Origin: Filosporella fistucella
Lineage: Eukaryota; Ascomycota; Leotiomycetes; Helotiales
DNA: 64,000 bases
Assembly (NCBI GenBank): GCA_030077755.1
Contig: JAQJZZ010000019.1
Span: 1,500,501 to 1,564,500 of the forward strand
Direction of reading: 5' to 3'
The notes beneath the pieces are model-generated. The model made no database searches. It saw nothing but the letters and a program-made list of their open reading frames with translations, and had not been told where the DNA came from. The position numbers were made by a program, and so were the translations under genes. Positions within the stretch are counted from its first letter, which is position 1, and the number at the start of each line of letters is the position of its first letter. Shown here one piece after another: positions 1 through 12,755 of this stretch.

Positions 1-1266
1 AACCTTTCCGCCTGCTCCATCCCTTTTCGATGTAAAGAGGAAAACCATGCTGGATTTTGCATTGCCCACTGAGCCTACAGTCCCAATCCATATCATCAAC
101 ATTCTTCACCACTTCCGTTATCGTAGCTTGAAAGCGCCAAATTTATGATATTTGTAGGCGGAATTCTTACTGATACTCCAAGTTTTGTTTCTCACGGTTC
201 CAATTCGACATCAGAGATATTTGTGAGTGTTGGAGCGCCGCTATAAAGACGGTCGTGGTAGCCATAATTTTGTGAAATCGTCCATAGCTGCAACCCAGAT
301 ACTGTAAACAGAACCACAAATAATACAAATAATAAAAAAGGGTAAGCAGCTGGTGGTCTTCAGTAATTATGGCATTATTGTCTGAGTCTCTAAGTACAGA
401 AGGTCGAGCCCTGGAATGATATGACAAAACACTAGAAATAGCCGAACACGTGCCACACGTGACTAGTATAATATACACTGATTTCAGAGCCCTTTTACAA
501 TACCCATCTTATCATCAAAAATATTCCCAATCGACCCAGGGCTACCATACTGCCGAGGTGCGTTCGATGTGAGCTGGGGAAAGATCAATCCAGTCAGGTT
601 TGAAGGACGTGGAGCAAACCTATGCGTGATGTTTGCATCGACGCTCTGGCAAGTATAGGACGGTCAGCTTACGCATTTGTCGAAATGAAGTGATAGAACA
701 GCCGAGGTGAAGATCACAAAAAAATCTCAAGATCTCGAGAAAATGTGGGGTCAACAAAGTGATGAAGCTGGAATCGCACCAAGCGCCACAAACCGTTCCG
801 TACCTCAAAGGGAATCTCTTGATGACAATAAGATACATAATCATGAGAGAGATGGCCAAATCAGCGTTGACGCACCTCCCAGTTGGCTGAGTGTACTCCT
901 GCCGTTATATTCGCACATAAGGCTGAGGGATGCAAATAAAATGAAGAGATGTTGAAACGAAGCGAATCTGAAACCTTTTCCTCTCTTATCTATAATATAT
1001 ATTGAGATCACAATATCGTAGCAGAAATTTCTAGACTACAGCGGTCCCATTATTATGTTATCATTCATGCAGAATCTGAAATCGCCTTCACAAGCTTTCA
1101 AACACGAAAGAAATTTTATAATGTTCCCATATTTTCCAACCAACTCATGTCATTCAAGAAATCTAAATTAACCATCAACGCATCCTCGAAGACTCCGTTT
1201 ATCGATGGACCAAACGAATTCAGAGAGTTGCTAGTAGTCATCGAATCTGGACATACTTAGATTTCA
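1..1266. other. No gene seen
   Basis: Only short frames without splice-joinable partners occur here. The right end is the 3' flank of the zinc-cluster gene that ends at 1267. I see no repeat or RNA gene. Confidence 0.5.
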
Positions 1267-3584
1267 TCATATTGGGACTGGAAATTCATTACCCTGATTC
1301 ATTTCCACATTAGAGCCGATGAACCCAGCTTCTGGATCAAAATCTACGCGCCATGCCCAGAGGAAATCATAGAGTAGACTATCCCATTAGCTACATCAGG
1401 AATGTGGCCCAGGGACTCACCTAGCACCAAGCCTGGATCTGACCATCAACTGCGGAGGCTTCTCCAATATATCCGTCCTCAGACTATGCCAAACCTGCGC
1501 TACCATCTTTCCCGCTCTACCAGCACTATCATCATTCGCCACAGAAGCCTTCGATATTCTCCCAATGCCTTGATTACATAATCTCTTTCCCGCCTCGAAA
1601 TCAATGTCTCGTGCGTAGCTTGAGCGAAGGACTTTGACTATAAGACTGTGCGCGAGGAAGAATATTTTGAGATGGTATGCCGTCATATATTTGAGGAAAT
1701 CTGAGTTGTCATCTGCTTCCAAGACGATAATGATGTAAGTTACGGCACTATTGTAGGCTTTCAGTATATCTTGTTTTCTAGCTTCCGTTGTGGATGAATC
1801 GAAAAAGTGCATAGCGTGCGTATAGACTCGTGCTGCAGCTACATATATCCGATCATGCACTGATCGTTGTTAGTACCGTAATGTGTTGGAGAAGGCTGTA
1901 TACACACCTGATAATTTCTCTGACAGGCTTCTTTCCCAATGATCTAGTCTTTTCTCGAGTATTACCATCTCATGTTGCCATGAATCAGCGGCTGGATCAC
2001 CGACTCCAGTTGAGAAAGGATCTGATGAGCATTTGATACATCTTGAAACAAGACATGAAATGCGATTGCAGAATCTCTGGATTACTAGTTTTAATCGGAG
2101 GTTATCAGGTAGAGTAAAGGGTGTTCCCAAACTACATGATGCTTCGATGGTGTGATCAAATGGGGTAGTTGGAAGTAAGCCGAAGATGGATTCTGTCCTA
2201 TTTGAAGATCAATAATTTGAAGTATTATTGTAGGCAACTTACATCTGAGAGACCATGATAACGGCTGACCAGGTTGAAACCCTTACTTGATAGTCCTGCT
2301 CTTCTTGACGGGTCCGCTCCCCTGAAAACCAGTCAGAGAGTGTTGTCAAAGTGGAAAATACTCACTTATGAAATCTTGGGCATGTCTTGGTCGATGCAAA
2401 CCTAACTCTGAAGTTGTCAAATTAGCCAACTTCTGATGACATAACATAGTCGACATCCAATCCGGCTTGAAAGAAAGAGCCTCGACAAACATAAGCTTTC
2501 AACTCTGCACTTACGCATCGCGGCAGTCACTGCCGTAGAAATTAGTGTAGAAGTACCATCATTCCAGATACTCGATGTAGGAAAGTTCCAGGTAGAGATC
2601 AATACAATAGCTTGAACCAATTCAATGGTGTATGGTGGCGCAGCCACCTTGCTCCAAACGAGCTTCGATACCCATTCCGTCAATACGGCGAAGAGCATGA
2701 CATCTTCTTGATAATGTCGAGAAGCGACACTGATGATCGCCCAGAATAGGTGTGTTCCTCCGTCGAAATATTTATCTGGCGATCTAAAAGGATCTAGAAA
2801 AGGGAGCAATGGGTGATAGTGGTCGAAGAAACTGCTTTGTAATTAGTCCATCACTTGAAATCACGGAAATACATACATCCCGAAGAGCTCGTCTATCTCG
2901 ACTGTGGTTAGATACGCACTTTCGATAGACCGTGGTAATACTGCCTTGGGCCGCTCAAAATTTGTTTGGCTATTCCCAGATACATTAAAATAGCCCGATC
3001 TTGGAGGGAGGCAGCGATCATGAGCTGAATTATTCGAAGGCTGTGTAGGCCTTCGGTAATCGCCAGGGTGGAAAGTTGATTGACTTTGCTTGGCCCTCGA
3101 GTTCATCGACTCGTTGATATCTGAAATATGAAAGAATGATACGATCTCCGGGCTGTCGTGAATCTGCTCGACATACGATGAATCTTGTCGTTTATCATCT
3201 TGCTCAGCGGAATGTGTGAAAGCAGAGGAAAGTAGCTGGACCTGTTGTTCGAGCTCCGCAATTTTTCTAATCCATGTTGGTGCAACTCAATGTTGGAGTT
3301 GTTCTTCCATACCTGCTCTTACTCGTCCTCCTGAAATTTGCATCTCTCTTACATTCCAATCCAAGGCGTTCGCAACGTTCACAAGTTCTCTCATTTCCAC
3401 CCACACAGCGCACCTAATATGTGAGTTGGTACCGACTCAGCTGCATCGATTGGGGAATAGAAACCTTAGATTGACGACAAGACGTGCATACAATACGATG
3501 CGCTTTTGATACCCGGGTAATCCGAGTTGGTTCAGTGGGGGAGATTCCCGAAGATCCGGTGGGTGTTTCCCCCTGCGAAGACAT
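1267..3584 (-). CDS. Zn2Cys6 fungal transcription factor
   Basis: Likely a nuclear DNA-binding regulator. I joined nine exons across eight short introns with phase closing each time. The start is the ATG at 3584 (MSSQGETPTG). A zinc cluster begins at about residue 33 with spacing C-x2-C-x6-C-x7-C-x2-C-x6-C, starting CTSCRQSKVRC and interrupted by introns after CRQSK and after SKSR. A short coiled coil (KIAELEQQVQLL) follows directly. The remainder is the fungal-specific middle homology region, recognised from HYHPLLPFLDPF and AMQLGLHRPRHAQDF, the usual landmarks of this family. The last exon ends at 1267 after NQGNEFPVPI. The protein is about 620 residues, a normal size. Its target genes cannot be read from sequence; its neighbour at 4.7 kb is another regulator-like gene. 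Confidence 0.88.
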
Positions 3585-4659
3585 GAGGCGGAAGTTCTCG
3601 AGAACCTTTGAGGATTTGGGCGAATTCGCTCCGTACCTCCAAGTCGGAATCTTTTGATGGAATCACGCCGCTGACGTTTGTGATTATGTCAATAGATAGA
3701 CCGTTGTCTTCTTTGACTACATCACGTGGGCGCGGCATTTATGTGCAAACGAAAAGTGATGGTATGGAAAGTTTTTGATATCTCCGAAAACTTTAACTTC
3801 TTTTGGAAAAGCTTTCCGGGCAGTCACTTTTTCGAAGTATAGCTTCAGCTTCCCTCTGTCAAACTGAATTGAAACAATGGTATCATATGAAACGTGACTC
3901 TGTCTATTATCTTGATGGACCTAGACCTCGGTAACTCATGTAATTCCGACCACATGAGGCTTTCTTGTTAATATCACGTGGTTTGGAACTTACATTCTAA
4001 ATTGTGTTAAATTGTTAGCGCTGATGGGAAAGATCTGTCTCAAATGGTGCAAATGGTCGAAATATCAATAAAAGGGACATAAAACTTTGATAGTATGCTC
4101 TCAACATTGAAAATACAAAATGATCACGAGTTTATTGAAATCCCGGTTTTGCCCGCGGCATTTGACCTGCGTCTATAAATGGTCTCGGGAACCCCTTCAC
4201 GACCTCGGAATGGTATCTCGGGATCAGATTACTATTCGGTCTATGGTAGAGATAGCAAGGGTTTGGATTTTCTCTGTGCCCGTTCTATCATACGAGCAAT
4301 ACTCATCGGTGAATGTTCTGTCCAGATTACTGATCGTGTTCTCGGTAACCCTATCACACCTCCTGAATTCCCAGGGGTTTGCATCCATATCCGGCTAGTG
4401 CCATGGCTCTGCCGAAGGCCAACACCAGAGGACAATTGTGTTTCCTTGTATAGCATCAGTTTTCGTCTTATTGCAGGAGGAAAGTTTTTTTGTTCTGTAA
4501 TCAAGTCTTACAAAAAAGCAGGATGTACTTTGTGGTTGAAGGTGATACCATACACTGTTCAAGTACTAGTGTTGAAAATTCTTAGCGTTATCTTCCATGA
4601 TCGTTATGTCCGCTCAATATGAGATCAATATATACTTCATATTCGAGGGTTGAAATGGA
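3585..4659. other. Intergenic region between two regulator genes
   Basis: A+T-rich sequence that would hold the promoter of the minus-strand zinc-cluster gene and of the plus-strand gene beginning near 4660. A TATA-like ATAAAAGG lies near 4068. One short open frame (4179-4622) is listed separately. Confidence 0.4.
4179..4622 (+). CDS. Small uncharacterised frame, doubtful
   Basis: A 147-residue ATG frame, beginning MVSGTPSRPRNG. It lies 100 bp downstream of a TATA-like element and just before the next gene. I recognise no domain, and two other frames in the same interval are open too, so this may be chance. It could also be a relic exon (for example the stretch NPITPPEFPGVCIHIR). Treat as unsupported until a transcript is found. 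Confidence 0.15.
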   Translation: MVSGTPSRPRNGISGSDYYSVYGRDSKGLDFLCARSIIRAILIGECSVQITDRVLGNPITPPEFPGVCIHIRLVPWLCRRPTPEDNCVSLYSISFRLIAGGKFFCSVIKSYKKAGCTLWLKVIPYTVQVLVLKILSVIFHDRYVRSI

Positions 4660-6565
4660 ATGCCAACACCAGTTACATGCACATTGCGTCGAATTTTCAC
4701 CTATCTCGGGATGGCAAATCTAAATAGCACCTCTTCTGGTTCTGACATAACTCAAGCGACAAGCCGCCGTGGCTTTGTGCAACCAACGCTGAAACCAAGA
4801 CAATCTACTACATCAAATTCATCTAACAATGATGACTTCCATGATCCAAAAGCCGATAAGGCGGCTCGCAGACGCATGTTCCAGGATCTCCCAAAGGTAA
4901 ATAGGTATTTTGACCCTAATAGGATCGAGCTTGAAGTGCCACCATTCTTCACCTCGCCGCCTCTGCCTGGCCCGGTGTTAGAACAAGCAACGGCCCCTGG
5001 ATTAGCTGCAAATACTCGGGACGTTGCAGAGGAGAAATACTATGGTTGGCCTGCTTTCGTCAAGGATGGGGAACTGGGACGCACTGAAGCCCGCATCGAG
5101 CGGCCGACGAACGTCTCTTCCCCAGGCCCATTGACAATTTTGAGTGCTGCAAGAACAGACCCTTTCAGAAACTATCCTATCAGAATGAACAAAGGAGAGA
5201 TATGGCTGATTGACCAAGGTATATAACCAAATTTACCAGGAATTACATTGGACCCAGCATGACAGTGAAGATATGCCCTTAATCATGACTTGCTGACTGT
5301 GCAATCATGTTGAATAGTAAACAATGGTGAAGATCCCACATTCCGAACCTTTCGGGAAAGGTGGCTTCCAGTAGCGATTCGGGACGCCGCTCCTTTTCAC
5401 CAATTTCTCGCAAATGTCGCCCTCAACATCTCCAGAGTCAGAGGCGAAAATCTCGAAAATGCAGTCACAATCACCCATCATTCACTGGCCATCAGAGCTG
5501 TCAATGAGAGACTTTCAAATCCAGATGCAAGACTTAGTGATGACGTTCTTGTCAGTATTTTAGCATTTGCTTGCTACAGCGTACGTAATCCTGCGCCAAA
5601 AAGCGTGCAAAGCCTGCCGCCTAGAATCCTTGCTAACTCTCACTATTGATTCAGATTATCAAAGATGATGAATACACAAACTCCATGCACTTAGATGGGG
5701 TGCAAAAGTTGATAGATATTCGAGGAGGTCATGATGTCCTTGATGCTGAGCATCCAGTTCTTGCCGGTTTGGTATTTGGGTGAGTTTACACCCCTTCTAC
5801 TGCAAATTTCTCAACCGATTAGGCTACGCGCATAGTGTCGATATGAGTCAAGCCCTCCGTCGTGACTCCAGACCTCGATTTCCCTTGCCAAATCGTACTA
5901 TTTCGAAGCGTCAAAGCGAATATCCATGGAACAAACACGAAGGCAGATCTACTCCTCTGGTTCATCGACCGTGGAAGGAGATCTTCACTCACTGGCAAGA
6001 AGATATGCTTCTCTTCATCTTCGATGATCTCCAACTCGTCATTGAACAAGCAAATGCCATGTTATCTGCAGGCCAAACATGGCGAGTCGTCAATTTCTCG
6101 ATCTTTCATCTCTACCCGATCCTTTTCCGACTTTTGAACCTCAGACCCGACCACAATGATATATGCCCTTCCAGCATGGTAGTGGAGGCAGCCAGAATAG
6201 GGATTGTGCTCTTCCTCGCTGAAATTAGGAGACAAAGTGGCGCTCTCGGAGTCTCCAGTATCTTTTGTCTTGAAAAGCTCAAGGATCATCTGGAAGAACG
6301 TTGTGCAAAGGTGAATTGGAAGCCATACAATCCGCTACTCCTCTGGATCATGTTCTTCGGGTTGCTGGAAAGTTTGGGCACGGTGAATCAAGAGTGGTAT
6401 ACACAATCACTCGCCAGTGTAGCGCATACCATGGATCTGTTCTGCTGGGACGATATAGTTTCCACTGTCGGAGAGTTCTTGTGGATGGATCAGGCTCATG
6501 ATCACAAACTGAAGGTTCTTCAAGGTGTGATGCGGGACGTGTTTCAAGGAGATGCCTCGGCATAG
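4660..6565 (+). CDS. Fungal-specific regulator-like protein without zinc cluster
   Basis: Four exons: 4660-5218, 5318-5580, 5655-5779 and 5836-6565, with all phases closing, giving 558 residues. An alternative start at 4711 (MANLNSTSSG) is equally possible because a short overlapping upstream frame starts at 4655. Residues about 1-100 are Ser/Thr-rich with a basic patch (KADKAARRRMF). The central part (FRTFRERWLPVAIRDAAPFHQFLANVALN) and the long helical C-terminus resemble the Fungal_trans_2 (DUF3468) type of regulator-like proteins, which often carry no recognisable zinc finger. Function is therefore unproven; a role in gene regulation is inference from fold-type resemblance. The C-terminus ends GDASA. 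Confidence 0.75.
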
Positions 6566-7829
6566 GAAGAAGGGCATGGCTTTAAGAACCTCATGGAAAT
6601 GTCAAGATCTAAGGACGGTAACTATTGATGACCCTTGTGGAGTAGGGCTAGTTGAAAGCACCTGTTGATAGGGTTTAGGTGCTTGTGTGGATTCCATAAA
6701 GTTTGCCCCTCTACCGAATTTTGTAATAAATACCCCTAAGCTTTCCAACAAGTATTTGGGACTAAACTTTAAATAACATGAAAGATTCGCAAATATCATG
6801 GGTCCATTAATGCAGCAACTTATTACCTTCTGTCTGGCCTGTGATACAATGTCGTGCTATGAGTCTAGCTACTTATAGATAATCACGAAATCAAAAGCAA
6901 TGGTAAGATTTTTTGAGATCTCCAATTTTTGTTTCTTGGCAAATAGAAATGGGGATATTTATGTAAGCATTCCTAGACAAAAGTCTAGAACATCCCGACC
7001 AAATGTAGGGGCAGAATCTACAGCGAGGTTTCTTGTCATATCACCATGTCCAAGCTCATTCTTCATTTCTTCCCCACAAAATGATCATTCAATCAGCCTG
7101 CAAAATTCATTCCTTTTAATAGCTCATCTTACACTATCTGTTGAGCTGCTGTTCCATGTTGCTGATGTGAAAACTTCATTGCCCAGCAAAGTCAGAAAAT
7201 TTCTCTCGTTAAGTCCTTCGGCGGTATCCAAACCCCTCCGAGGACCCCATCATTCTCAACTTAACAAAACAAGCTCAACAGCGATCTCTTATTTCTCTCC
7301 CAGCTTCTTGGTTCTCCTTGGAAGTGGGGGTGGGGTCAACGCCAAGCAAGTGTGACTCCGGCTGCTGATCATATTTTTGCTTTTTCTGGAGTAATTCCGC
7401 CCACAACACAATCCTGTACAGTCACGACAATTTCTTCAATATTATTTACTTTCGATGAAGTGCTTATGGCGCTATCCAGATAATTATTCGCGAAGAGATA
7501 TTGTCACCATCGCTGTTCACGCCTAGGTACCAGTCGATGCGGTTCTTTACACTGTCCGGACTCCTTTTCGAAACATCAAATGTGGCTCAATAAGCCACTA
7601 TGTATCGTCATTGGAAAAGCTGGAGCACGTCATTAGACCCCGGATGAGTGTTATTAGAACTAAGCAATGTTATTATCTGATATATACATCACGATGGTCC
7701 ACTTCAGTATTGGAGATATCTTCTTACCTCTCGATCTCCCCATTTTTCGGACTTGAAAATAGACTGCTCGATGGGTTGCGATTTGCAACTAGAAGAGACT
7801 TTCAATTTCGGCGATGTAAAACATACAAT
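6566..7829. other. Intergenic region upstream of the GPCR gene
   Basis: No convincing gene. A 151-codon ATG frame at 6900-7355 has biased, low-information composition and I do not accept it. At 7320-7338 lies a G-rich element containing overlapping GTGGGG-type sites, about 490 bp upstream of the receptor start; a near-identical 19-mer recurs at 43334. Confidence 0.4.
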
Positions 7830-9068
7830 ATGACACTCACTCACGATCAACAGCATACCCTCACTATCGTCGAGCGGGTCGCTTCTGTTCTATCAGCTCT
7901 TGGCGTGGCTACAATTATTGGCACGTTCTGCTCCTCACGGCATTTTCGAAATCCAGTCAACCGAATTATCTTCATCAATGCATTCTTCAATATATTCGAT
8001 GTCCTCGGGACAATTATATCTTTGAGTGGTCCCAAAGCCGGGAATTCTTCACATCTTTGCCAGTTTCAAGGCTTTCTGATGCAGATGTGAGTAGTGGCCC
8101 AGCCCTAGCAAAATATTGGTGACCATCTTTTGGCTGACCAATTTTCTCAGGTTCCCAATGACAGATGTTATGTGGACACTTGCTATGGCCCTTGATGTCT
8201 TCTTGATTGTATTCTATAAGTATGATGCCAATGACTTACGAAAGTTGGAGATAAAATATGTTGCCGGCATCACAATCTTCACCATCGCACCAGCTATAGC
8301 CTTCCTCTTTGTCAACACACCTGAAAGAGGACATATGTATGGAAGTGTTCAGGTAGGTAGCCTTGGGTAACTCCGAGATCAACCGAGTCAATTCTAACAT
8401 GTGTTTCAGCTGTGGTGTTCAGTTGCTCCCAAGTGGGTCCTGTTCAGGATCATTCTCTTCTATGGACCAGTTTGGTAATTAACATATCTGGCAGTCATCA
8501 TCGAATCATTAGCTGACTTTACTTCCCTAGGCTGTTTATATCCATCGTTTTCCTGCTTTATAGTCTCGTCGGGCTCAAGATCCTTAGACAACGGCGACGT
8601 TTCAAGTCTTTTGAGGATGATTATATTACCTTGGCGGCAAACGAGACTGTTAGGGTTCCATCTTCTGTTTATACGAAGGGTATGCAAGCCTCAAACACAG
8701 TCACCCAGCCTCAGCCAGTACATATCGAAAAATATCACGACGAAGTCATTGATGGCTCCGCGTCCGCTTCAGTAGCCACATCTCACCTCCCTTCAAGTCG
8801 CAGCTATACCGCAGATCATAGAGCTCCGGTCTCGCCTGTTTCTTTCCGGCAGTACATACTCATGCCACTTATGTTCTTTGTTGTGCTCCTTGCCGTATGG
8901 GTCCCCCTGACAGCAAATCGGGTTGGTGCATTCATCAATCCACACTTTGAATCATGGCCACTTCTTCTAGTTGTTGGTGCAATGGGGTCTCTGCGAGGAT
9001 TCTGGAATGGAGTCGTGTTTCTGGTAATTGGGATTAAAGTTAGGAAACGGCAGAAGCGTCTTGAATAA
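7830..9068 (+). CDS. cAMP-receptor-like G-protein-coupled receptor
   Basis: Four exons (7830-8086, 8151-8352, 8410-8474, 8531-9068) close in phase to a 353-residue protein. The start is the ATG of MTLTHDQQHTLT; the longer upstream frame adds only non-coding-looking sequence. Seven hydrophobic segments can be drawn. Landmarks of the Dictyostelium cAR-like (fungal class V) family are present: the first segment ALGVATIIGTF, the loop FRNPVNRIIFINAFFN, a Cys in HLCQFQGFLMQMF, and LWCSVAPKWVLFRIILFY before segment 5. A long Ser/Thr-rich third cytoplasmic loop (about residues 200-270) precedes the last two segments. The tail is short and basic (KVRKRQKRLE). It probably senses an external signal and couples to a heterotrimeric G protein at the plasma membrane; the ligand is unknown. 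Confidence 0.88.
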
Positions 9069-9641
9069 ATCCTGTACCAGTAGATCTGAACTATGGCGTT
9101 TGGAGCAGATGTTCTGTGTTGAAATTATGATGAAAATTATTGCCTCCATTGAGAAACGAGGGATGGAATCCAAATGTTTCTCACACGGAATGTGGAATAA
9201 TCAGTGCCGCAGCTAACCCCATTCGAAAATCATTTGGAAAACATAAATTAATGATGGAACATGGAACATGGAACATAGAAACAATTATCCTACAATCTTT
9301 TCTTAATTATGTCCGTGGGTTCTGTACCTCCATAAAATTCTTACAGATGCCTCTCCTAAAAATCCTTTCAAATCTTCTTCATAGCACCAGTATAAAACCC
9401 GACACCGACAAGACGAACCCAGCAGATTCTACCCCTCCCAAGGTGGAATCCAGTGAGCTTGCTGCAAGCCTTGCAATAGCTTTCCCAAAACCTGCTGTCA
9501 TTTCTCCTGCAATCGCAGCACCGCCAACAACAAAGACTCCCAAGATATGGTCTAGTCTTGCCATTTCTCGCACCGGACAACGATCGAGCTTACTTGCGGA
9601 ACCTCATAATCTACTGACAGTCCCAATAACGCATCATGAAA
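9069..9641. other. Intergenic, possible membrane-segment relic on minus strand
   Basis: The minus strand at 9379-9573 encodes 64 residues rich in Gly/Ala/Val (HILGVFVVGGAAIAGEMTAG) that look like a membrane segment. It is not joined to any start I can find, and may be a remnant or an unconnected exon of the gene to its right. Otherwise nothing is seen. Confidence 0.3.
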
Positions 9642-11082
9642 CTAAGGAACGTGACACTGGAGAGGAGCTTGTTTGGATCTTTCAGCTCGTAGATCACCGG
9701 TGAGCTTCTCTGCAAGGTTTTCCTCTTTGTGTTTGTTCACATTACTTAATTGGAACTGACTCTGTTTCAAATCGTAGTTTCGGTGCATATTTTGAGTCTT
9801 TAGGAATTGAAGGAGTAGACGGGGAGGAGGCTGGGAAGAAAGATACCAACACCTTACGACAGATATACCAACGGTAGCAATCATGATCGACAAACCCATC
9901 ATACCCCCCTTGCCTGAGAACGATCCCGAAGGCAGATCAAACAGGTCTTCTACAAATCTTCAGTGCTACAAGGCTGGTAGACACATCCGTCGCTCTTCTT
10001 CCCAAGAATTTGAATGTCCTGCGTACATATCTGTATGGTGAACCAATTGGAATTAGACTGGCTGGCATTGAGCAACGAATGGTACGGCTTTGCAAAGCAA
10101 AGAGGAATATTAGAACAGTCGTCGAGCCCAGAGTCCGTGACTACCTTATCAATCTCTTCGTTGACATAAAGGAGTGCGTCTGGATGCTTTGGTGATAAAA
10201 GCTCGAAATGTAGCCTAGGTTTGTCGACAGCAGGATTCCAAGAAATAGGAAGCATGGCACCTCCCCTGGCATCAAAAACGAAGACCATGGATCTATACAC
10301 ATCTACAAAATGTCCCCATAGCTTCTCAAGGAAGTCAATCTGACCAAGCGTAAGCTCTTGATTCGGCCAGCTGATGCTTGTGCAAATCTCCTTGAGGTTA
10401 AAAGTCTTTGGTGTTCCAACGGAGAGCTGCGCTGTGCTTGTATTCAAGAACCGAGATTCAGTGATAAGAGAGTATAGTAGGTCATCTTGCAGTGCCTCAA
10501 TTACTAGTTCATCGAGGGTCAGATCTCGGTACAAGAGGATCCATTGTTGCCAGCCATGGAGACTCTTAATATCGGGGCCTGCAAAGCCAGTCATGCCATC
10601 ACCCACCAGCGTCCTGTCTAAAGGCTATTAGTATAGGGACTATTGCTCTAAGACAAAGGATCGTACCCGGTTTTTGGACTTTGAAGACCTGGCCATGCTT
10701 CTCTGCCTCTTTCATTACAGCTCGAAAGTCTGTTGGTTTGTTTAGAGCTTAGTATATTGCAATACTCTAATGGGCCATGCGTTTTCTGGCGCATGAATAA
10801 GAGAAAAGAATGGAGTCGAAACTTACTGCGGTCGAAAAGAACCGAATGACCTGAAACCTAAGCTGGCCTTCTTGCTCCTCATACAGATTTGCAAGCTCTT
10901 CCTCGCTGGGCGCATTATGCTGCTCTTGATTATCCTCTAGACTTGTGTCAGGCGATCCCCAATCGTGCAGATGTAGATATTAACATACCAATTGCACTTC
11001 AAAGACCGCCCCTTCGGGCTGCATTGTACTTGACACCATCCATCCGGTCTTCCATTATGGTACTGTCCTCCATGCCGTCCAT
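9642..11082 (-). CDS. Unknown protein, probably membrane-anchored, possibly broken
   Basis: The core is a 218-codon frame at 9950-10606 reading SLHGWQQWILLYRDLTLDEL and onwards, whose family I do not recognise. Upstream exons can be joined: MDGMEDSTIMEDRMD from 11082 to an acidic exon (SEEELANLYEEQEGQLRFQV), and an exon DFRAVMKEAEKHGQVFKVQKP that enters the core in phase. Two joints fail. The acidic exon ends in phase 0 while the next needs phase 1, and the core stops at 9950 just before another frame (VEDLFDLPSGSFSGKGG, then a hydrophobic stretch MMGLSIMIATVGISVV) continues to 9642. Either it carries two small indels (pseudogene or sequence error) or it uses splice sites I did not find. The C-terminal hydrophobic stretch suggests a membrane anchor. 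Confidence 0.45.
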
Positions 11083-12755
11083 ATCGGCCCCCACACCGAG
11101 CTGGTCACTACAGAGGGATGATAGAAACGGCTAGTGACTTCAGATGTGGTATGAGTCTATAGGCTTTATTCATCACCTACACTTGTTGCTGATCAGTAAT
11201 ACAGGCCCTGTCGGTCAGCTTCTAATATCTGTGATTGATCTTGCCTGGATGTGGTGGTAAAGGCTCAGCTCAAGCCAGATTGTAGGGGATTAGGCGATGG
11301 GCAGCTTTCCATTATTTTTTGAAGACTAGCGTATGGTTTGTAGGCTCTGAGCTTGAAGTAAACCGAATGCCAGGGTAGGTGGGTCAGCTACGTGGCAGAA
11401 TATGCCGCTATCATTCGAGAAAGCCGAAGCCTCCTCCGTCACCACGACTCACTCGATTCCTAAGCTCGTCAAACCTGGGTATGGAATTGCTATCACCTCC
11501 TTCTTCAACTGATCTTTTGTTCTTCAAGCCTTTCATCCTTATTTCAGGACTTACTATCCTTACCTGAGAGCCACCTTCCCGGAGTTTTATCTGTTCTAAT
11601 TCATGCCACCCTCCACCTACCGTCAGCATATTGCAGGCTGCCTCGTTCAAGCGGCTCAATCAACCTCTCTACCTACCTGACCAAATTGCGAAAGCATGTG
11701 CAAACCAGCTATAGCACTGTGGACTTTGGCTGGAGGTATATCAAAGAGGAAGAGAAAGGTATGGCCCGCGGGCTGTAGGGACCGGTTCCGGAGCACAAAG
11801 GGCTTTCAGCTGATAATAGCATTGACAGGCTACAACCTCCCAGACCGACAGAGCAACAGCATCTCACAGGAGATCGACCATCATCGACCAAGGCTGATAA
11901 TGTGACTAAGTGCGTGTCGAATTAGGACATGGTGGTGTGGATCAGACGGATCTCACTTCAGCCCTTTAATAAGCGAAGGACGGAGGGACATGAGTGGGGG
12001 CGGGTAGTGAATATACACCGGGCGAGGATGACAATAATTAAATATGGGGTTCTCGCGGTGGAATGCAATACGCAAAGCTATGTAGACTGGCAAAATATCG
12101 CTTAAGCCCCTGATTAAGGGAGGGACATCACCAGAGCGAACCGACTTTGTACCAGCCAGCTCGACTGACTCAAGAATATCATGAACATCCTCGTCCGCAG
12201 CAAGCTCAACAGCTATAGCGAATCAGTGCCTTGATGTAAAACAACAGCCCAAATTTAATGTGACAGCTACAAGATAAAGATGAATACGAAGAGCAGAGCC
12301 GATGGCCTGGAAAGCGGGCTCGCCAATTCTAGGTGAGCGGGAGCATGATGAAGTTGGAGGAGATATCACAAATCCTACCGGGCATGGTAGATGGGCAGAC
12401 ATTGCTTCAAAAAGCCACTTGAAGACATATTTTAGGTAGAAGAATGACTACGTTGGTGCAGAGGTATTTACGGGCATTTCTTTTTAGGCGAAGATTATGG
12501 GCTATGATGCTGCATCCCAAATAGCATCTATTGAATAGAGTGCCTGCGAGTCCTCCAGATTTTCAGGCTCAAAGAGGAGAATCAGATGTATATGACAAAA
12601 ACTTTGCTCGCTGCAGGCTTTTTTTTCTATGACACTCATGCTTTTATTTCTTTTTCTCAAATGCTGTAGCCAAAAGTTCCAAAACAAAGGGAAAGAATAA
12701 CAAAGGACCACATTTCACCCAACTCTCTTAGCTACACAACCTCTCTTCTGCTGGC
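11083..12755. other. 1.7 kb without a gene
   Basis: Only short antisense-type frames. I find no repeats with long arms, no tRNA, and no joinable exons. Confidence 0.5.

Noticed and set aside
6900..7355. 151-codon ATG frame upstream of the GPCR gene
   Set aside because: Low-complexity composition, no domain, no splice partner; more likely promoter sequence.
9140..9703. 187-codon plus-strand frame
   Set aside because: Its Pro/Ala/Ser-rich part is the complement of a minus-strand hydrophobic stretch, and the start codon region is not gene-like.
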